A stretch of DNA of 64,000 bases from CAVXJN01 sp963773585 (lineage in GTDB: Bacteria > Pseudomonadota > Gammaproteobacteria > JASBUN01), in NCBI GenBank assembly GCA_963773585.1, contig CAVZBR010000001.1, positions 372,001 to 436,000 on the forward strand. Direction: 5' to 3'. Of the stretch, positions 7,231-16,584 are shown piece by piece. Position 1 is the stretch's first letter. Every line of letters starts with the position of its first letter. Position numbers and translations under genes: made by a program. The notes under the pieces are model-generated. The model ran no database searches. It worked only from the letters and a program-made list of their open reading frames with translations, and was not told where the DNA came from.

Positions 7231-8037
7231 TTATGCGAAATACAGGTTCAGCCAGTACGCGCCCCAACCGAGCAAACCCAGGCCGCTGGCGAACCGAACC
7301 CGGCGTGAAGCGGGCAAAATCTTTTCCATCAGTACGAATCCGGTGATCAGCGCCACCCAAAGCATATTCATGACACCGACGGCAAACAATATCAGCATCA
7401 GCGCCCAACAGCAGCCCACGCAATAAATGCCGTGCCGAATCCCCATTAAGAGGGCTCCACGGGCCCCGTCTCTCCATTCCGTCATTAGAAAGCCCAATGG
7501 ACTGCGGCATTTCGTGAGGCAGGCGTCTTTCAGGGGCGTCCACTGGTAAAGCCCCGCCCCGATAAGGACCAAACCGCTCAACAGGTAACTGGCACTGTTC
7601 ATCATAGGATTGAGCAAGCCCACTGTATGCAACGGCCACTGAGCGATGGCCGCCAAGACGCTAAATCCCGTCCACGCGATCAAATAACCGGCAACAAATA
7701 TGAAAGTCGGTGTATATGGCTGTTCGCGACGGCGCAGACTTCGGCTTACGGTCGCGAACATCGTCACCATCGGTAGAGACGACGGCGTCATCATGGCGAC
7801 CATCATGATCGACCACATCACCAAAAGCATGAAAAAGTCGGTGGGTGACCAAATTGAGGAAGCAGACGGAGGCATCCACATCTCAAGCTGTCCCATGTTG
7901 CCCATGGCCCCCGCCATGTGGAACATGTACCCCCAACCCGCCAGTGTGATGGCAGCCAAACCGCCGCCGACGATCAAATGGTCTCGAGCGCTGAGCCGTG
8001 TGTGCACCGCATCCGGAAATGGAATGGATTTTGACAT
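7231..8037 (-). CDS. DUF2182 family multi-helix membrane protein
   Basis: The 268-residue protein has about seven hydrophobic segments and Met-rich patches (MWMPPS near the start, and MLLVMWSIMMVAMMTPSS). It contains the HGIYCVGCCWALM motif typical of the DUF2182 family of predicted metal-binding membrane proteins. Upstream reading frame exists, but the ATG at 8037 has GAGAGG in front and gives a sensible N-terminus. It is divergent from a DUF1326 gene at 8340. The two families are commonly neighbours, so they probably work together; the biochemical role is not established. Confidence 0.85.
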   Translation of the reverse strand: MSKSIPFPDAVHTRLSARDHLIVGGGLAAITLAGWGYMFHMAGAMGNMGQLEMWMPPSASSIWSPTDFFMLLVMWSIMMVAMMTPSSLPMVTMFATVSRSLRRREQPYTPTFIFVAGYLIAWTGFSVLAAIAQWPLHTVGLLNPMMNSASYLLSGLVLIGAGLYQWTPLKDACLTKCRSPLGFLMTEWRDGARGALLMGIRHGIYCVGCCWALMLILFAVGVMNMLWVALITGFVLMEKILPASRRVRFASGLGLLGWGAYWLNLYFA

Positions 8038-8144
8038 AGCCCTCTCTCGTTGGCAGTAACGGTGCGCTCTATCAAAACATTCTGCACGTGGCGTTGCGCT
8101 AGGGAACGATGATGCGCCAGGCGCGCGGCACAGAAAACACGTAG

Positions 8145-8160
8145 TTTTGCGTATATATGA
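8145..8160. promoter_or_regulatory. Candidate regulator site between the DUF2182 and DUF1326 genes (motif copy B)
   Basis: The plus-strand sequence GTAGTTTTGCGTATATAT at 8141-8158 is almost the same as GTAGTTTTACGTATGTAC upstream of the acyl-CoA dehydrogenase operon. It lies in the 302-bp divergent spacer 8038-8339. This suggests that one regulator controls both places. The rest of the spacer shows no gene. Confidence 0.45.
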
Positions 8161-8339
8161 GGGAAATCCCAATGCCTAGTGTGAGAAGCGCGGATTGAGT
8201 TCCCGTTCGGGGGGTTCAATGCGTAGCGCGACACTTGATGATTAGTACCAGCGGGCCAGTTTGTAGTGAACGAGCATTGTCCTGGCGCGTTTGATGCTGT
8301 CATTTCACCACTCGAATACCAGAACGAGAGGACAAAGCG

Positions 8340-8948
8340 ATGGTGAATGAATCGGATTGGAGCCTTAAGGGTGACTATTTTGAGTCGTGCAACTGCGACT
8401 TGGTATGTCCTTGTATTTTTTTACGCCCACCCACAGAGGGATTTTGCGAGGCATTCGTAGGGTGGCACGTGGAAAAGGGTCATATGGGCGATGTAAGCCT
8501 GGACGGTCTGAACGTAGCTGCTTGGCTGCACTCGCCGGGCGCGCTGACCGATGGCGGTTGGCGCCTAGCGTTGTACATAGATGAACGGGCTGACGAGGCA
8601 CAGACTGCGGCGTTCACAAAGATATTCGGCGGGGAAGTGGGTGGACATCCCGCGGTTTTGGCGAGCTTGGTCGGCGAGCTGATGGGTGTTAAGAATGTGC
8701 CGATCGAATTCAAGAAAGAGAACGGCACACACGTCCTCGATATTCCGGGAATCGGCAAGAACGTGACTGAGGCGGTGGCGGGAGAAGATGGTGGAGCCGT
8801 CATGGTTTCCAACCATCCGCTGGCCGTTTCTCCGGGGAATCCGGTTCGGATTTCGGCTTCGACGCAGGCGCAATTCAAAGATTACGATGTGACTTGGACG
8901 CAACACGACAAAGTGGGTTTGTCGGCACCATTTTCCTATCACCCGTGA
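8340..8948 (+). CDS. DUF1326 family protein
   Basis: The 202-residue protein opens with WSLKGDYFESCNCDLVCPCIF. This Cys-rich signature (CNCDLVCPC) is characteristic of DUF1326 proteins and could bind a metal or form disulfides. No signal peptide or membrane helix is visible, so it is probably cytoplasmic. It pairs with the divergent DUF2182 gene at 8037. GAGAGGA lies 10 bp before the ATG. The molecular role is unknown. Confidence 0.85.
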   Translation: MVNESDWSLKGDYFESCNCDLVCPCIFLRPPTEGFCEAFVGWHVEKGHMGDVSLDGLNVAAWLHSPGALTDGGWRLALYIDERADEAQTAAFTKIFGGEVGGHPAVLASLVGELMGVKNVPIEFKKENGTHVLDIPGIGKNVTEAVAGEDGGAVMVSNHPLAVSPGNPVRISASTQAQFKDYDVTWTQHDKVGLSAPFSYHP

Positions 8949-9124
8949 ATTTGCGTGTTTTGGCATTGCGCCGCCAAGCGCACGGCTTACCCGTCAGGCG
9001 CTGAATCGGTACAACAGCCACCGAACGGACGGTGAGAGCGGCCGAGGATGCGGCGCGCAACGGGCTCGCCGCGCAGTGGCCGCCTCGAAAAGCGACGCGC
9101 CGTGCGGGCCGATGACGTAATTCT

Positions 9125-9511
9125 CTAGGCGCCGGAGCAAAAGTTCAGATATTGTTGGGCGTCCATGAGTCCAGCGAAATCGGCGGCGTCGTCCGGTTGT
9201 ATTCGAAGCAGCCAACCCGCCTTATACGGGTCGCCATTGATAAGTTCAGGCCTATTCAGAAGTTCAGTATTGGTCGCGACTATCATGCCGCCCAACGGTA
9301 AAACCAATTCACTTACCACTTTGGCGGATTCGATAAGGCCGAACGTTTGACTCTTGGCGACAGTGTCACCGGGATCGGGAATTTCGACAAACAGAATGTC
9401 ACCGAGACTCTCCTGGGCAAAATTCGTGATGGCGATCAGATAGGTGCCTTCCTTGTCTTTTCGACACCCCAGGTGAGATTGGTTGCACAGGTAGCCACCA
9501 GGGCATTGCAT
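9125..9511 (-). CDS. GcvH-like lipoyl-domain protein
   Basis: The 128-residue protein matches the H-protein fold of the glycine cleavage system. It has the lipoylation motif GLIESAKVVSELVLPLGG, whose Lys would carry lipoate, followed by NRPELINGDPYKAGWLLRI. The usual N-terminal HEW region is replaced by YLCNQSHLGCRKDKEGT. No gcvT, gcvP or lipoate ligase is nearby. Stand-alone lipoyl carriers of this fold also occur as LbpA in the sHdr sulfur-oxidation pathway, but no hdr genes are present here. It could be a dedicated acyl or sulfur carrier for the surrounding pathway. The ATG at 9511 is chosen over an upstream frame without a family match. Confidence 0.8.
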   Translation of the reverse strand: MQCPGGYLCNQSHLGCRKDKEGTYLIAITNFAQESLGDILFVEIPDPGDTVAKSQTFGLIESAKVVSELVLPLGGMIVATNTELLNRPELINGDPYKAGWLLRIQPDDAADFAGLMDAQQYLNFCSGA

Positions 9512-9610
9512 TGAATAGATCCTCACTTCGATAAAGGCGAATGGAGCAATTTCGCCGCCAATACGTATGGCCACGGAAATCCGATATGGGCGACGGGACT
9601 AAACGGTGGG

Positions 9611-9642
9611 GCGGCGGCCTGGAATAATGACCAGGCCGCCGC
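9611..9642 (-). terminator. Hairpin after the FadL-type gene
   Basis: A perfect 12-bp stem (GCGGCGGCCTGG / CCAGGCCGCCGC) with an 8-base loop lies 11 bp beyond the FadL stop codon on the minus strand. The following T-tract is poor (CCCCACCGTTTAGT), so termination may be partial, with some read-through into the GcvH-like gene. Confidence 0.65.
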
Positions 9643-9653
9643 GTTCACGTTGA

Positions 9654-10886
9654 TCAAAACGTCCAGCTCAGACCGGCGCCGAATTGCCAAGCGCTGGCTT
9701 CGACTTTTGTGCCGCCGATCTGTTCGCTTTCTTCCAAGGCGGTGGCAGCGTGAATGTCGATGCGAAAGTTGTTATTCACAGCATACCCAAGGCCTGCCGT
9801 GACTTGGTGCTTCCAGATAACCTCTGCATTGGTGGCTTGCAGATAGCGTACCAATGTCGGGTTGAGTTGCACGGTAGAGCCGCCAGCAACGAGGGAAGTG
9901 GCCTCACCGACACTTGAGCCGACGTTGCCTTTGATGGGGCTGTCGGCGTAGCTATAGCCTAACCGCCATTTGAATTTCCCTTGGGTGAGTTGCGCGCCCA
10001 GGCCAAAGACCGTCTGATTGTCATATATGTCCTGGTAGAAGTCGGCCTGTCCCCAGTTCTTCCAGGTGACATCGCCTTCGATCAGCAGATTGCCGCCCAT
10101 TAGGGATGAGTTCGCGATGCCCAGCGCGAGTTCTTGCGGCTGCTCGACGGTAAGGTCATAGAAACCCGTGGCGGAATATTTGGTCGCGTTGTCGTATTTG
10201 ATGGAAAGCGGGCTGCGGTAATAGGCGCCAAAGGTGGTTGGACCAAGTTCATAGGTCGTGCCGAGGGTGGCACGTATCCCGTATCCGTGCACGGAGGAGC
10301 CGTTTTCCAGCAGACCGAGCTGTAGGTAACCGCTTCCGAGAGTCACCATGCCGCCCACATTCCAGTGGTCGTTGAGTTTGTACGCGAGCCCTGCGTTGGC
10401 GCCGAAGAGGATCAGCTCCGCCGTTGGACTCAGGCTTCCCGGTACCGACCGGAAATCGGATCCGATACCCGATACGGGTGTCAAGCCGACGCCGAGCGTC
10501 AGGCCATTGCCGAGAGGTTGGATAATGCTGACGTTCGGCAGCAGGTAATCACTCGCGTCGGAGTCGGCGGACCACGCCGTACCGGTTGCACTTCCATCGT
10601 GGGTATCGGTGACCGCTGGGTGATAAAACGTGGCGCCGAACAGGAAATGCGTGCCGTAGTCATACTGACTCAGGGTGGCGGGGTTGCCGAATACTGCAGC
10701 GGAAGTGTCCTGCGGCCGTGCGATACCGACACCACCCATTCCGCCGGCGGCAGGCATCATGGTGAGGTTCAGGTCGGTCCCGTAGTTGGCCGCCTGGGCG
10801 CTCCCGGCTAATAGCGTCATCAAAGTTGCGTACAACACGCGCACTTTTGACCGTCCTGTGATGTGATGACTCAATGGATTGTTCAT
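9654..10886 (-). CDS. FadL/TodX-type outer-membrane channel for hydrophobic compounds
   Basis: This 410-residue protein has an N-terminal signal peptide ending near AGSAQA (about residue 32) and a FadL-like start to the mature chain (TMMPAAGGMGGVGIARPQD, then NPATLSQYDYG). It ends in an outer-membrane-type terminal Phe (FGAGLSWTF). FadL and TodX proteins form 14-stranded barrels that let fatty acids or aromatic hydrocarbons enter. Its presence beside a hydrocarbon-type oxygenase cluster fits uptake of a hydrophobic substrate. It lies downstream of the OsmC gene on the same strand (86-bp gap) and may share its transcript. Confidence 0.9.
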   Translation of the reverse strand: MNNPLSHHITGRSKVRVLYATLMTLLAGSAQAANYGTDLNLTMMPAAGGMGGVGIARPQDTSAAVFGNPATLSQYDYGTHFLFGATFYHPAVTDTHDGSATGTAWSADSDASDYLLPNVSIIQPLGNGLTLGVGLTPVSGIGSDFRSVPGSLSPTAELILFGANAGLAYKLNDHWNVGGMVTLGSGYLQLGLLENGSSVHGYGIRATLGTTYELGPTTFGAYYRSPLSIKYDNATKYSATGFYDLTVEQPQELALGIANSSLMGGNLLIEGDVTWKNWGQADFYQDIYDNQTVFGLGAQLTQGKFKWRLGYSYADSPIKGNVGSSVGEATSLVAGGSTVQLNPTLVRYLQATNAEVIWKHQVTAGLGYAVNNNFRIDIHAATALEESEQIGGTKVEASAWQFGAGLSWTF

Positions 10887-10972
10887 CTCTTATCCTATCT
10901 TGTTGCGGGGCCGAAAAGAGTGGCTCCCTGATCGTCCAGGTGGCGGCAAAAACCACCAGCCGACTGCGAGTG

Positions 10973-11527
10973 TCAGAGTTTTTCGCCGTTGAGCGTGACG
11001 TTTCCGGTGACGGTCACTGCGCGGCAGATGGTATCCAGCACCGGACAGTGCGATTCGACGGTCTCAGCGAGTTTGCGAATGGTTTCGGCATCTGCCGGGC
11101 TGTCGATGAAAGTCTCATAACGAACGTTGTCGTATCCGGCAGGAATATTTTCGTCCATAGCGAACAAACCACGCAGGTCCAGATATCCTTTGACAGCGAC
11201 TTTTACGCTGGTGAGCTCGACTCCCATTACTGACGCGTAAGCGGAGTACATGATCTCCTGGCACGTGCCGAGGGCGGCAAGAACGAGCTCGACCGGGTTC
11301 ATACCGGCGTCTTCGCCGCCCAGCTCCGGCGGCTCGTCGATTGTCAGGAGCGGGAATTCGCGCACTTTCGCCGTGCAACGCACCCCGCTTTGGAGTTCGG
11401 TTTCCGAGCGGAATACCAGCTTGGCCGCCTGGGGGTTGGCCTGGATTCGTCCCATTGTCTTGGTCAGGGCGGCTTTGACACGATCGTTCGCGGAAGTTTG
11501 TGTTGTGCTCTCTGGCGTAGCGCTCAT
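10973..11527 (-). CDS. OsmC family protein
   Basis: The 184-residue protein matches OsmC/Ohr-like proteins. It has the PVELVLAALGTCQEIMYSAYA helix containing one conserved Cys and a second Cys in ETVESHCPVLDTI. These two Cys form the thiol peroxidase site in OsmC proteins that reduce organic hydroperoxides. It also has the usual RFRSETEL- and PPELGGEDAGMNP-like segments. GAGGAG precedes the ATG. Beside an oxygenase cluster it may remove hydroperoxide by-products, which is inference. Confidence 0.88.
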   Translation of the reverse strand: MSATPESTTQTSANDRVKAALTKTMGRIQANPQAAKLVFRSETELQSGVRCTAKVREFPLLTIDEPPELGGEDAGMNPVELVLAALGTCQEIMYSAYASVMGVELTSVKVAVKGYLDLRGLFAMDENIPAGYDNVRYETFIDSPADAETIRKLAETVESHCPVLDTICRAVTVTGNVTLNGEKL

Positions 11528-12301
11528 TGGTGACTCCTCGACTCGGGCAAGTATTGGATTGATTTCCCCGTTCGGCCTTCAGTGCCGGGCTTGGGTATGC
11601 AGACAAGAGCAGGCTGCATGCCAGGCTGTGCAGCAGGGACGTTCGAGTTGCGTTGGCCGCAGTGTGTTCTGTTCAGGCTGAACCGTAACGGGATGATTGT
11701 CCGCTGTTTTTTCAGTCGAATAAGCGATTTTAACAAGCCAATATTCGGACAGGGCGCAGTTTTTCGATTCAAGAAGCGCGCCCGTAGATGTCACGTGGAT
11801 AGCTCACGATGTGACAACGCAGTTGCAGGAGATGAACACTGGAGGGGGTAACCGGCGAAATCGTTTCTATGTCGAGCGATTACAACGTACCGCAGGTCAG
11901 AATAGGCGTTGATCGCCGACGTCGATATCCACGCGGAGCACCATGTGCGGGCACCTGGAAGCGACGGATCTTTCAAATCGTTGAGATGGGATGTATTCGA
12001 AACAGGCGCAATATTCCGGCGTTGGTACGGTTTGGTCCGCGGCGCACGTGCCTGCCGCGATACCGAAGAGCCTAAGACGGAGCGCTGTACTGTGATATTC
12101 GATCTGCGGTAGGGATTGTTGCGGTTATCTATGGACCGGCGATCGGTATCGCAGTGCATGATGTGCGCCGGCTCATTCGTAGCCCTCGATGCGCCGCTTT
12201 GTCCCCGTCTCCTCACGCGATCGAGCGACCTTCAATGGGTTCGGTGCGGATACCAGCACCGGTGCGATTCCCAGTTAAGATGGGAGGCCGGAAGCAGATC
12301 T
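11528..12301. other. Spacer without a supported gene
   Basis: This 774-bp divergent spacer separates the OsmC gene (minus) from the TlpA-like gene (plus). Frames of 60-140 codons exist on both strands, but none shows a ribosome site, a recognisable domain or sensible composition. It should contain promoters for both flanking genes. I see no copy of the CGTATnTA motif and no strong hairpin. Confidence 0.5.
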
Positions 12302-12832
12302 ATGCCACACGCGATCAACGTCCTGCTACTGAGTTTCGTACGCTATGGCCTCGGGGGGAACGCCCGTGCCGAGGTGCCCATGGTGCCGGTGCCCGGCAAT
12401 CCACCGGCACCCGCTTTCAACCCACCGGGCGCTGACGGACAACGCCACGACCTGGCGGAATACGGGGGACGTTTGGTGCTGGTGAATTTCTGGGCCGACT
12501 GGTGTGTGCCCTGTCGTCGCGAAATGGCCTCGCTGCAGCGATTGTACGATCGGCTGCAGACCGAAGGACTGGCAGTCGTGGCAATCCATGCGGGCCCGGT
12601 CAGCGATCAGCGCGCCGAGGTCGTGCGAATCAACGAATTGAGTTTTCCATTGCTGGTGGATGACAAGCTGGCCGTGGGTGACTGGCAGGTAAGCCGCCTA
12701 CCTACCAGCGTGTTGGTGGACGCGCACGGCCGCATGATCTACCGCACCGCGGCACCTCGCAACTGGAACAGCTCGCAAATGTTCAAGTTTGTGCGCAGCC
12801 GATTACTGCCAACGGATGCTCCTTTACAATAA
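12302..12832 (+). CDS. TlpA/ResA-like thioredoxin
   Basis: The 176-residue protein has a thioredoxin fold with the CVPC active site (NFWADWCVPCRREM) and a cis-Pro segment (SRLPTSVLVDAHG). A short hydrophobic N-terminus ending near ARAEV looks like an export signal, so it is probably periplasmic. Proteins of this family reduce disulfides or help cytochrome c maturation. The start at 12302 is chosen because it begins the export signal; GGGAGG lies about 14 bp upstream, slightly far. It stands alone, with 240 bp before the next operon. Confidence 0.85.
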   Translation: MPHAINVLLLSFVRYGLGGNARAEVPMVPVPGNPPAPAFNPPGADGQRHDLAEYGGRLVLVNFWADWCVPCRREMASLQRLYDRLQTEGLAVVAIHAGPVSDQRAEVVRINELSFPLLVDDKLAVGDWQVSRLPTSVLVDAHGRMIYRTAAPRNWNSSQMFKFVRSRLLPTDAPLQ

Positions 12833-12931
12833 GGGGTCCCGACGCTGGCCGGCGCATTTGCGCAACGCATATCCTTTCTCGTCTTCGTAGCCGATGCGCG
12901 CCGATTGCCACGTTCTGCTACCGTGGACATA

Positions 12932-12954
12932 GGTAGTTTTACGTATGTACCGCC
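12932..12954 (+). promoter_or_regulatory. Candidate regulator site upstream of the dehydrogenase/kinase/regulator operon (motif copy C)
   Basis: GGTAGTTTTACGTATGTACC at 12932-12951 has short inverted ends (GGTA / TACC). Its 18-base interior is nearly the same as motif copy B. It lies about 120 bp before the operon start, a position that suits autoregulation by the FixJ-type regulator encoded at 16585. Confidence 0.45.
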
Positions 12955-13072
12955 GCGCGACGTGTGTGTCATACGCATAGGCCAGCTATAGTTAAAAATA
13001 TCAGGGCCATGCCGCGCCCCGGGGCATGGAGTAAAACGCGTCCTGCGCGGCGGCACCATGGGGGGCTATCAG

Positions 13073-14272
13073 ATGAATGGTTCGGAGCGAGAAGCGCGCT
13101 TATCCGATCAATTACCTCGAGACCTGGACAGCATTTTGCGACGCACGCACCAGGTGGCCACCGAGATAGTTGCGCCAGACAGCGAACAGGTCGACCGTGA
13201 AGCCCGTTGGCCCCGAGAAGGTTTGCAGGCGTTGCAGGCGGCCGGTCTGGCAGGGTTGGTGATACCCGAATCAGCGGGCGGTCTCGGCCAAGGCCTGTAC
13301 GCACTCGCACAAGTCTGTGAAATCCTCGGGCAGGAATGCGCCTCGACCGCTATGTGTTTCGGCATGCACTGCGTCGGCGCGGCGGTTCTGGCGGCCAAAG
13401 CAACGCCGGATCAGCAACGTCGCTACCTTGAGCCCATTGTCCAGGGACGTCATTTAACCACGCTGTCGCTGAGCGAACCGGGAACCGGCACCCATTTTTA
13501 TCTTCCCCAGACCGAACTCCGTTCGCTCGGACCCGATCGCTATCAAGTCACAGGTACCAAGGCCTTCGTGACCAATGGTGGATGTGCCGATTCCTATGTC
13601 GTCTCGGCGGTGGCGGCCGACGCCGGAGCGCCGCCAGGACAGTTCTCCTGTGTGGTGGTGCCGCAGGATGCCCCCGGTCTGAAATGGGGGGCGCCTTGGG
13701 ACGGTATGGGTTTGCGCGGCAATTCCTCGCGGAGTCTGGAGCTGCAGGCGGTAGCGGTACCTCACCAGGACTTGCTGGGCGAAGAGGGCGATCAAATCTG
13801 GTATGTATTCAATGTCATTACACCTTATTTTCTAACTGCGATGGCCGGCAGCTATCTGGGTGTGGCCAGCGCTGCCATTAACCAGGCGCGTGAGTGGATG
13901 GTCCGTCGGCACTACACCAACAGCGGCTCATCACTGGCGCAACTCCCGGTGCTGCAGCATCAACTTGGTACGCTTTGGGGCGTTTTGGAAAGGACGCGGC
14001 GTCTGGTCTACTATGCCGCGCGCAGTTTTGATGCCGACGAGCCCGATGGTCTGGCCAGCCTGTTCACCGCAAAAGCGGAAATGGCTGATTGCGTCGTGCA
14101 CGTGGTCAACGAAGCCATGACGCTTACTGGCGGCAGCGCGTACCGCAACAATTCTTTATTACACCGATTGATGCGCGATGCGCGCGCGGCCCATGTAATG
14201 TCGCCGACCACCGATCTGCTGCGCATTTGGACCGGCCGCGCATTACTCGGCCAGCCTATTCTGGGTGACTGA
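13073..14272 (+). CDS. Acyl-CoA dehydrogenase family flavoprotein
   Basis: The 399-residue protein shows acyl-CoA dehydrogenase features: an N-terminal helical region, the TLSLSEPGTGTHFYLPQT segment of the FAD/substrate site, a middle beta domain (VTGTKAFVTNGGCADSYVV) and a C-terminal helical domain with LTGGSAYRNNSLLHRLMRDA. Some relatives are flavin monooxygenases or desulfurases, so alpha,beta-dehydrogenation of a CoA thioester is likely but not certain. An ATG at 13058 is also possible; 13073 has GGGGGG at good spacing. It is followed after 2 bp by a histidine kinase gene, an unusual pairing. Confidence 0.85.
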   Translation: MNGSEREARLSDQLPRDLDSILRRTHQVATEIVAPDSEQVDREARWPREGLQALQAAGLAGLVIPESAGGLGQGLYALAQVCEILGQECASTAMCFGMHCVGAAVLAAKATPDQQRRYLEPIVQGRHLTTLSLSEPGTGTHFYLPQTELRSLGPDRYQVTGTKAFVTNGGCADSYVVSAVAADAGAPPGQFSCVVVPQDAPGLKWGAPWDGMGLRGNSSRSLELQAVAVPHQDLLGEEGDQIWYVFNVITPYFLTAMAGSYLGVASAAINQAREWMVRRHYTNSGSSLAQLPVLQHQLGTLWGVLERTRRLVYYAARSFDADEPDGLASLFTAKAEMADCVVHVVNEAMTLTGGSAYRNNSLLHRLMRDARAAHVMSPTTDLLRIWTGRALLGQPILGD

Positions 14273-14274
14273 GA

Positions 14275-16572
14275 ATGGGCGGGCACGTCACCCTGGTGCG
14301 TGTGGACAACACCGTCTCTGACGTATTGTTGCGTGAACTCGAACAGGAGTTGAGTTTTCAAGGTGCGCTGCGCGAGGACGAGATGTTGTCGGTCCTAGCC
14401 CGCAATACACTCGATACCGACGCCATTGTGCTTGGCACGCGGCTCGAAAGGCCGGTGCAGTTCGCGCAGCAGATCTATTCGCTGGGCAAGGATTTGCCGA
14501 TACTGATTCTAAGCCCGCAAGAGCGATTCGAGCAGTTGCGCAAGGCGGTGCAGTTCTCGCCTTTTCTGGGTAGTGAGACCCGGCCGTGGCCGGCTTCCGA
14601 TGTTGAGGAATTGGCGCTCGAGTTACGCGAGTGCGTGACCCGTACGCAGCAACGGCGTCGCTACCGGGGAGCCATGGCTGCCGTGCAGGCGCGGCTGAAT
14701 GGCGCGCCGCCAACGCGCCCCCAGGTCAGCCATTATCTGGACAGCTTGTTGGATCGCGCTCCGATCGGCGTGCTCAACCTGGATCCGCACGGCCGAATCC
14801 TGACGCTCAACCGGCGTGCAGCGGCGATTCTGCAGCGCACCGGGCAGGCTATCGCTGGCACCAACTTTCTCAATTTATTCAATTCACCGGAACGAGAACG
14901 CATCGATACGATGCTACGTCAATGCGTTCCGCCGTCCCGCGAACGGGCGCCGATGGTAGTGGAGATTCCGGGCGTCGAAAGAACTTATGCCGACATGACC
15001 GCAGCCGCATTGGTTGACCCCACGGGTGAGTTGGTTACGACGGTAATTCTGCAGGACGTCACCGAGCACGTACGCGCCGAAGGCGAGCGCAAACGCGCCG
15101 AGCAGGATCTGTTGGCCAGCGAGCGTCGCTACCGCGAACTGCTGCTCACCATGAACGAGGCCGTGGCTGTGCTCGACGAGCGCTACGTTATAACCTATGT
15201 CAACCGTCGCTTTTGTGACATATTCGGCTACCGGCAAGACGAGATCCTGGGACGAGCGCTTATCGAGTTCGTGCACGAAGACGACCGCGATCTGGTCAGC
15301 TCTCACATGGGCACCGTCCGGTGGGGTCAGCCGGTACGTTTTGAAAACGCATGGATTACGAAGTCGGGCGCTACGATCCATACGCTCACCTCACCCAAGC
15401 TGATCTTCGACGAGAAAGGCAACCATCGCGCTTGCCTGGGCGTATTCACCGACATTACCGAGCGTCGCCAGGCAGAGGAGGCCGTTCGCCAGAGCGAGAA
15501 GCAACTGCGATTGATTACAGAGGCCATTCCCGAGCTGGTCGGTTACCTGGACACGGACGGCCGCTATCGGTTCTGCAATAAGGCCTTTGAAACGTGGTTC
15601 GGCTGCAGCCGCACGGAGATACAGGACCTGAAGGTCGAGGACGTCATTGGCGCCGAAGCCTATCGTACGATCAAGCCCTATCTCGATGAGGGATTCGGGG
15701 GCGAAACCGCGCACTTCGAGGGTACGATCCCTTATGCCCGGGGTGGTCCCCGCTATTGTCGCGCCAGCTACATACCCGATCACGGTCCGGACGGCCGTGT
15801 ACGCGGGCTGTTCCTACTGGTCGCCGATATCAGCCAGCACAAAGAAGCAGAAGAGCGCCAGCGTCAGCGTTTAATTGATCTATGCCATGCTTCACGCCTG
15901 ACCACCCTGGGCGAGCTGAGCTCCCAGCTAGCACACGAACTTGCCCAGCCGCTGGCATCCATCGCTACTCATGCCCACGCTTGCGCGCGGCTCATGGACC
16001 GGGGCGGCGATTTGACAAATATTCGCGACTCGTTGATCGACATAACCGACCAGGCACTTCGCGCCCGCGAAATCATGTCCCGTCTGCGTAAGCTCGCTCG
16101 CAAGGACTTCAGCCGTGGCAGATTGGACTTCAACGCACTGATCGATTCGGTACTGCACCTTACCGAGTCTCAAGCGCGAATGCAGAACGTTCACGTGGAG
16201 GTCGACCTGGGGCCCGATCTGCCGCCGCTGTTAGGTGATCAGATCCTGATCGAGCAGGCGCTGTTGAACCTGGTGCTCAATGCGATCGATGCGCTCGGTG
16301 GCGTATCGAGCGTGCAGCGCAGTCTCTCTGTCAGGACTTGCGAGCAGCCGGAAGGGGCGGTCCGCGTCGAAGTCTGCGACAACGGGCCGGGGCTCGACAA
16401 GGAGCTGGAGCACCGGATCTTTGAACCTTTCTTCAGCACCAAAAGCGAAGGTATGGGTATGGGCCTTGCTATCACGAAATCGATTGTCGACAACCATGGC
16501 GGCCGTATCGGTGCCGAGAACCTCAAGCCAGCGGGAACCCGCTTTTGGTTTTCTCTGCCGGCGGCCGACTGA
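14275..16572 (+). CDS. Soluble PAS-domain sensor histidine kinase (FixL/TodS-like)
   Basis: The 765-residue protein has no membrane segment. Its N-terminal 135 residues resemble a degenerate receiver. Three PAS domains follow (starting near residues 155, 285 and 412), then a HisKA domain with HELAQPL (phospho-acceptor His near 554) and an ATPase domain with DNGPGLDK and GMGMGLAI. Cytosolic PAS kinases such as TodS and StyS sense aromatic hydrocarbons, and FixL senses O2. No haem-PAS motif is evident. It forms an operon with the dehydrogenase upstream (2-bp gap) and a response regulator downstream (12-bp gap). The signal is unknown. Confidence 0.9.
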   Translation: MGGHVTLVRVDNTVSDVLLRELEQELSFQGALREDEMLSVLARNTLDTDAIVLGTRLERPVQFAQQIYSLGKDLPILILSPQERFEQLRKAVQFSPFLGSETRPWPASDVEELALELRECVTRTQQRRRYRGAMAAVQARLNGAPPTRPQVSHYLDSLLDRAPIGVLNLDPHGRILTLNRRAAAILQRTGQAIAGTNFLNLFNSPERERIDTMLRQCVPPSRERAPMVVEIPGVERTYADMTAAALVDPTGELVTTVILQDVTEHVRAEGERKRAEQDLLASERRYRELLLTMNEAVAVLDERYVITYVNRRFCDIFGYRQDEILGRALIEFVHEDDRDLVSSHMGTVRWGQPVRFENAWITKSGATIHTLTSPKLIFDEKGNHRACLGVFTDITERRQAEEAVRQSEKQLRLITEAIPELVGYLDTDGRYRFCNKAFETWFGCSRTEIQDLKVEDVIGAEAYRTIKPYLDEGFGGETAHFEGTIPYARGGPRYCRASYIPDHGPDGRVRGLFLLVADISQHKEAEERQRQRLIDLCHASRLTTLGELSSQLAHELAQPLASIATHAHACARLMDRGGDLTNIRDSLIDITDQALRAREIMSRLRKLARKDFSRGRLDFNALIDSVLHLTESQARMQNVHVEVDLGPDLPPLLGDQILIEQALLNLVLNAIDALGGVSSVQRSLSVRTCEQPEGAVRVEVCDNGPGLDKELEHRIFEPFFSTKSEGMGMGLAITKSIVDNHGGRIGAENLKPAGTRFWFSLPAAD

Positions 16573-16584
16573 GGAGGCGCGGTG

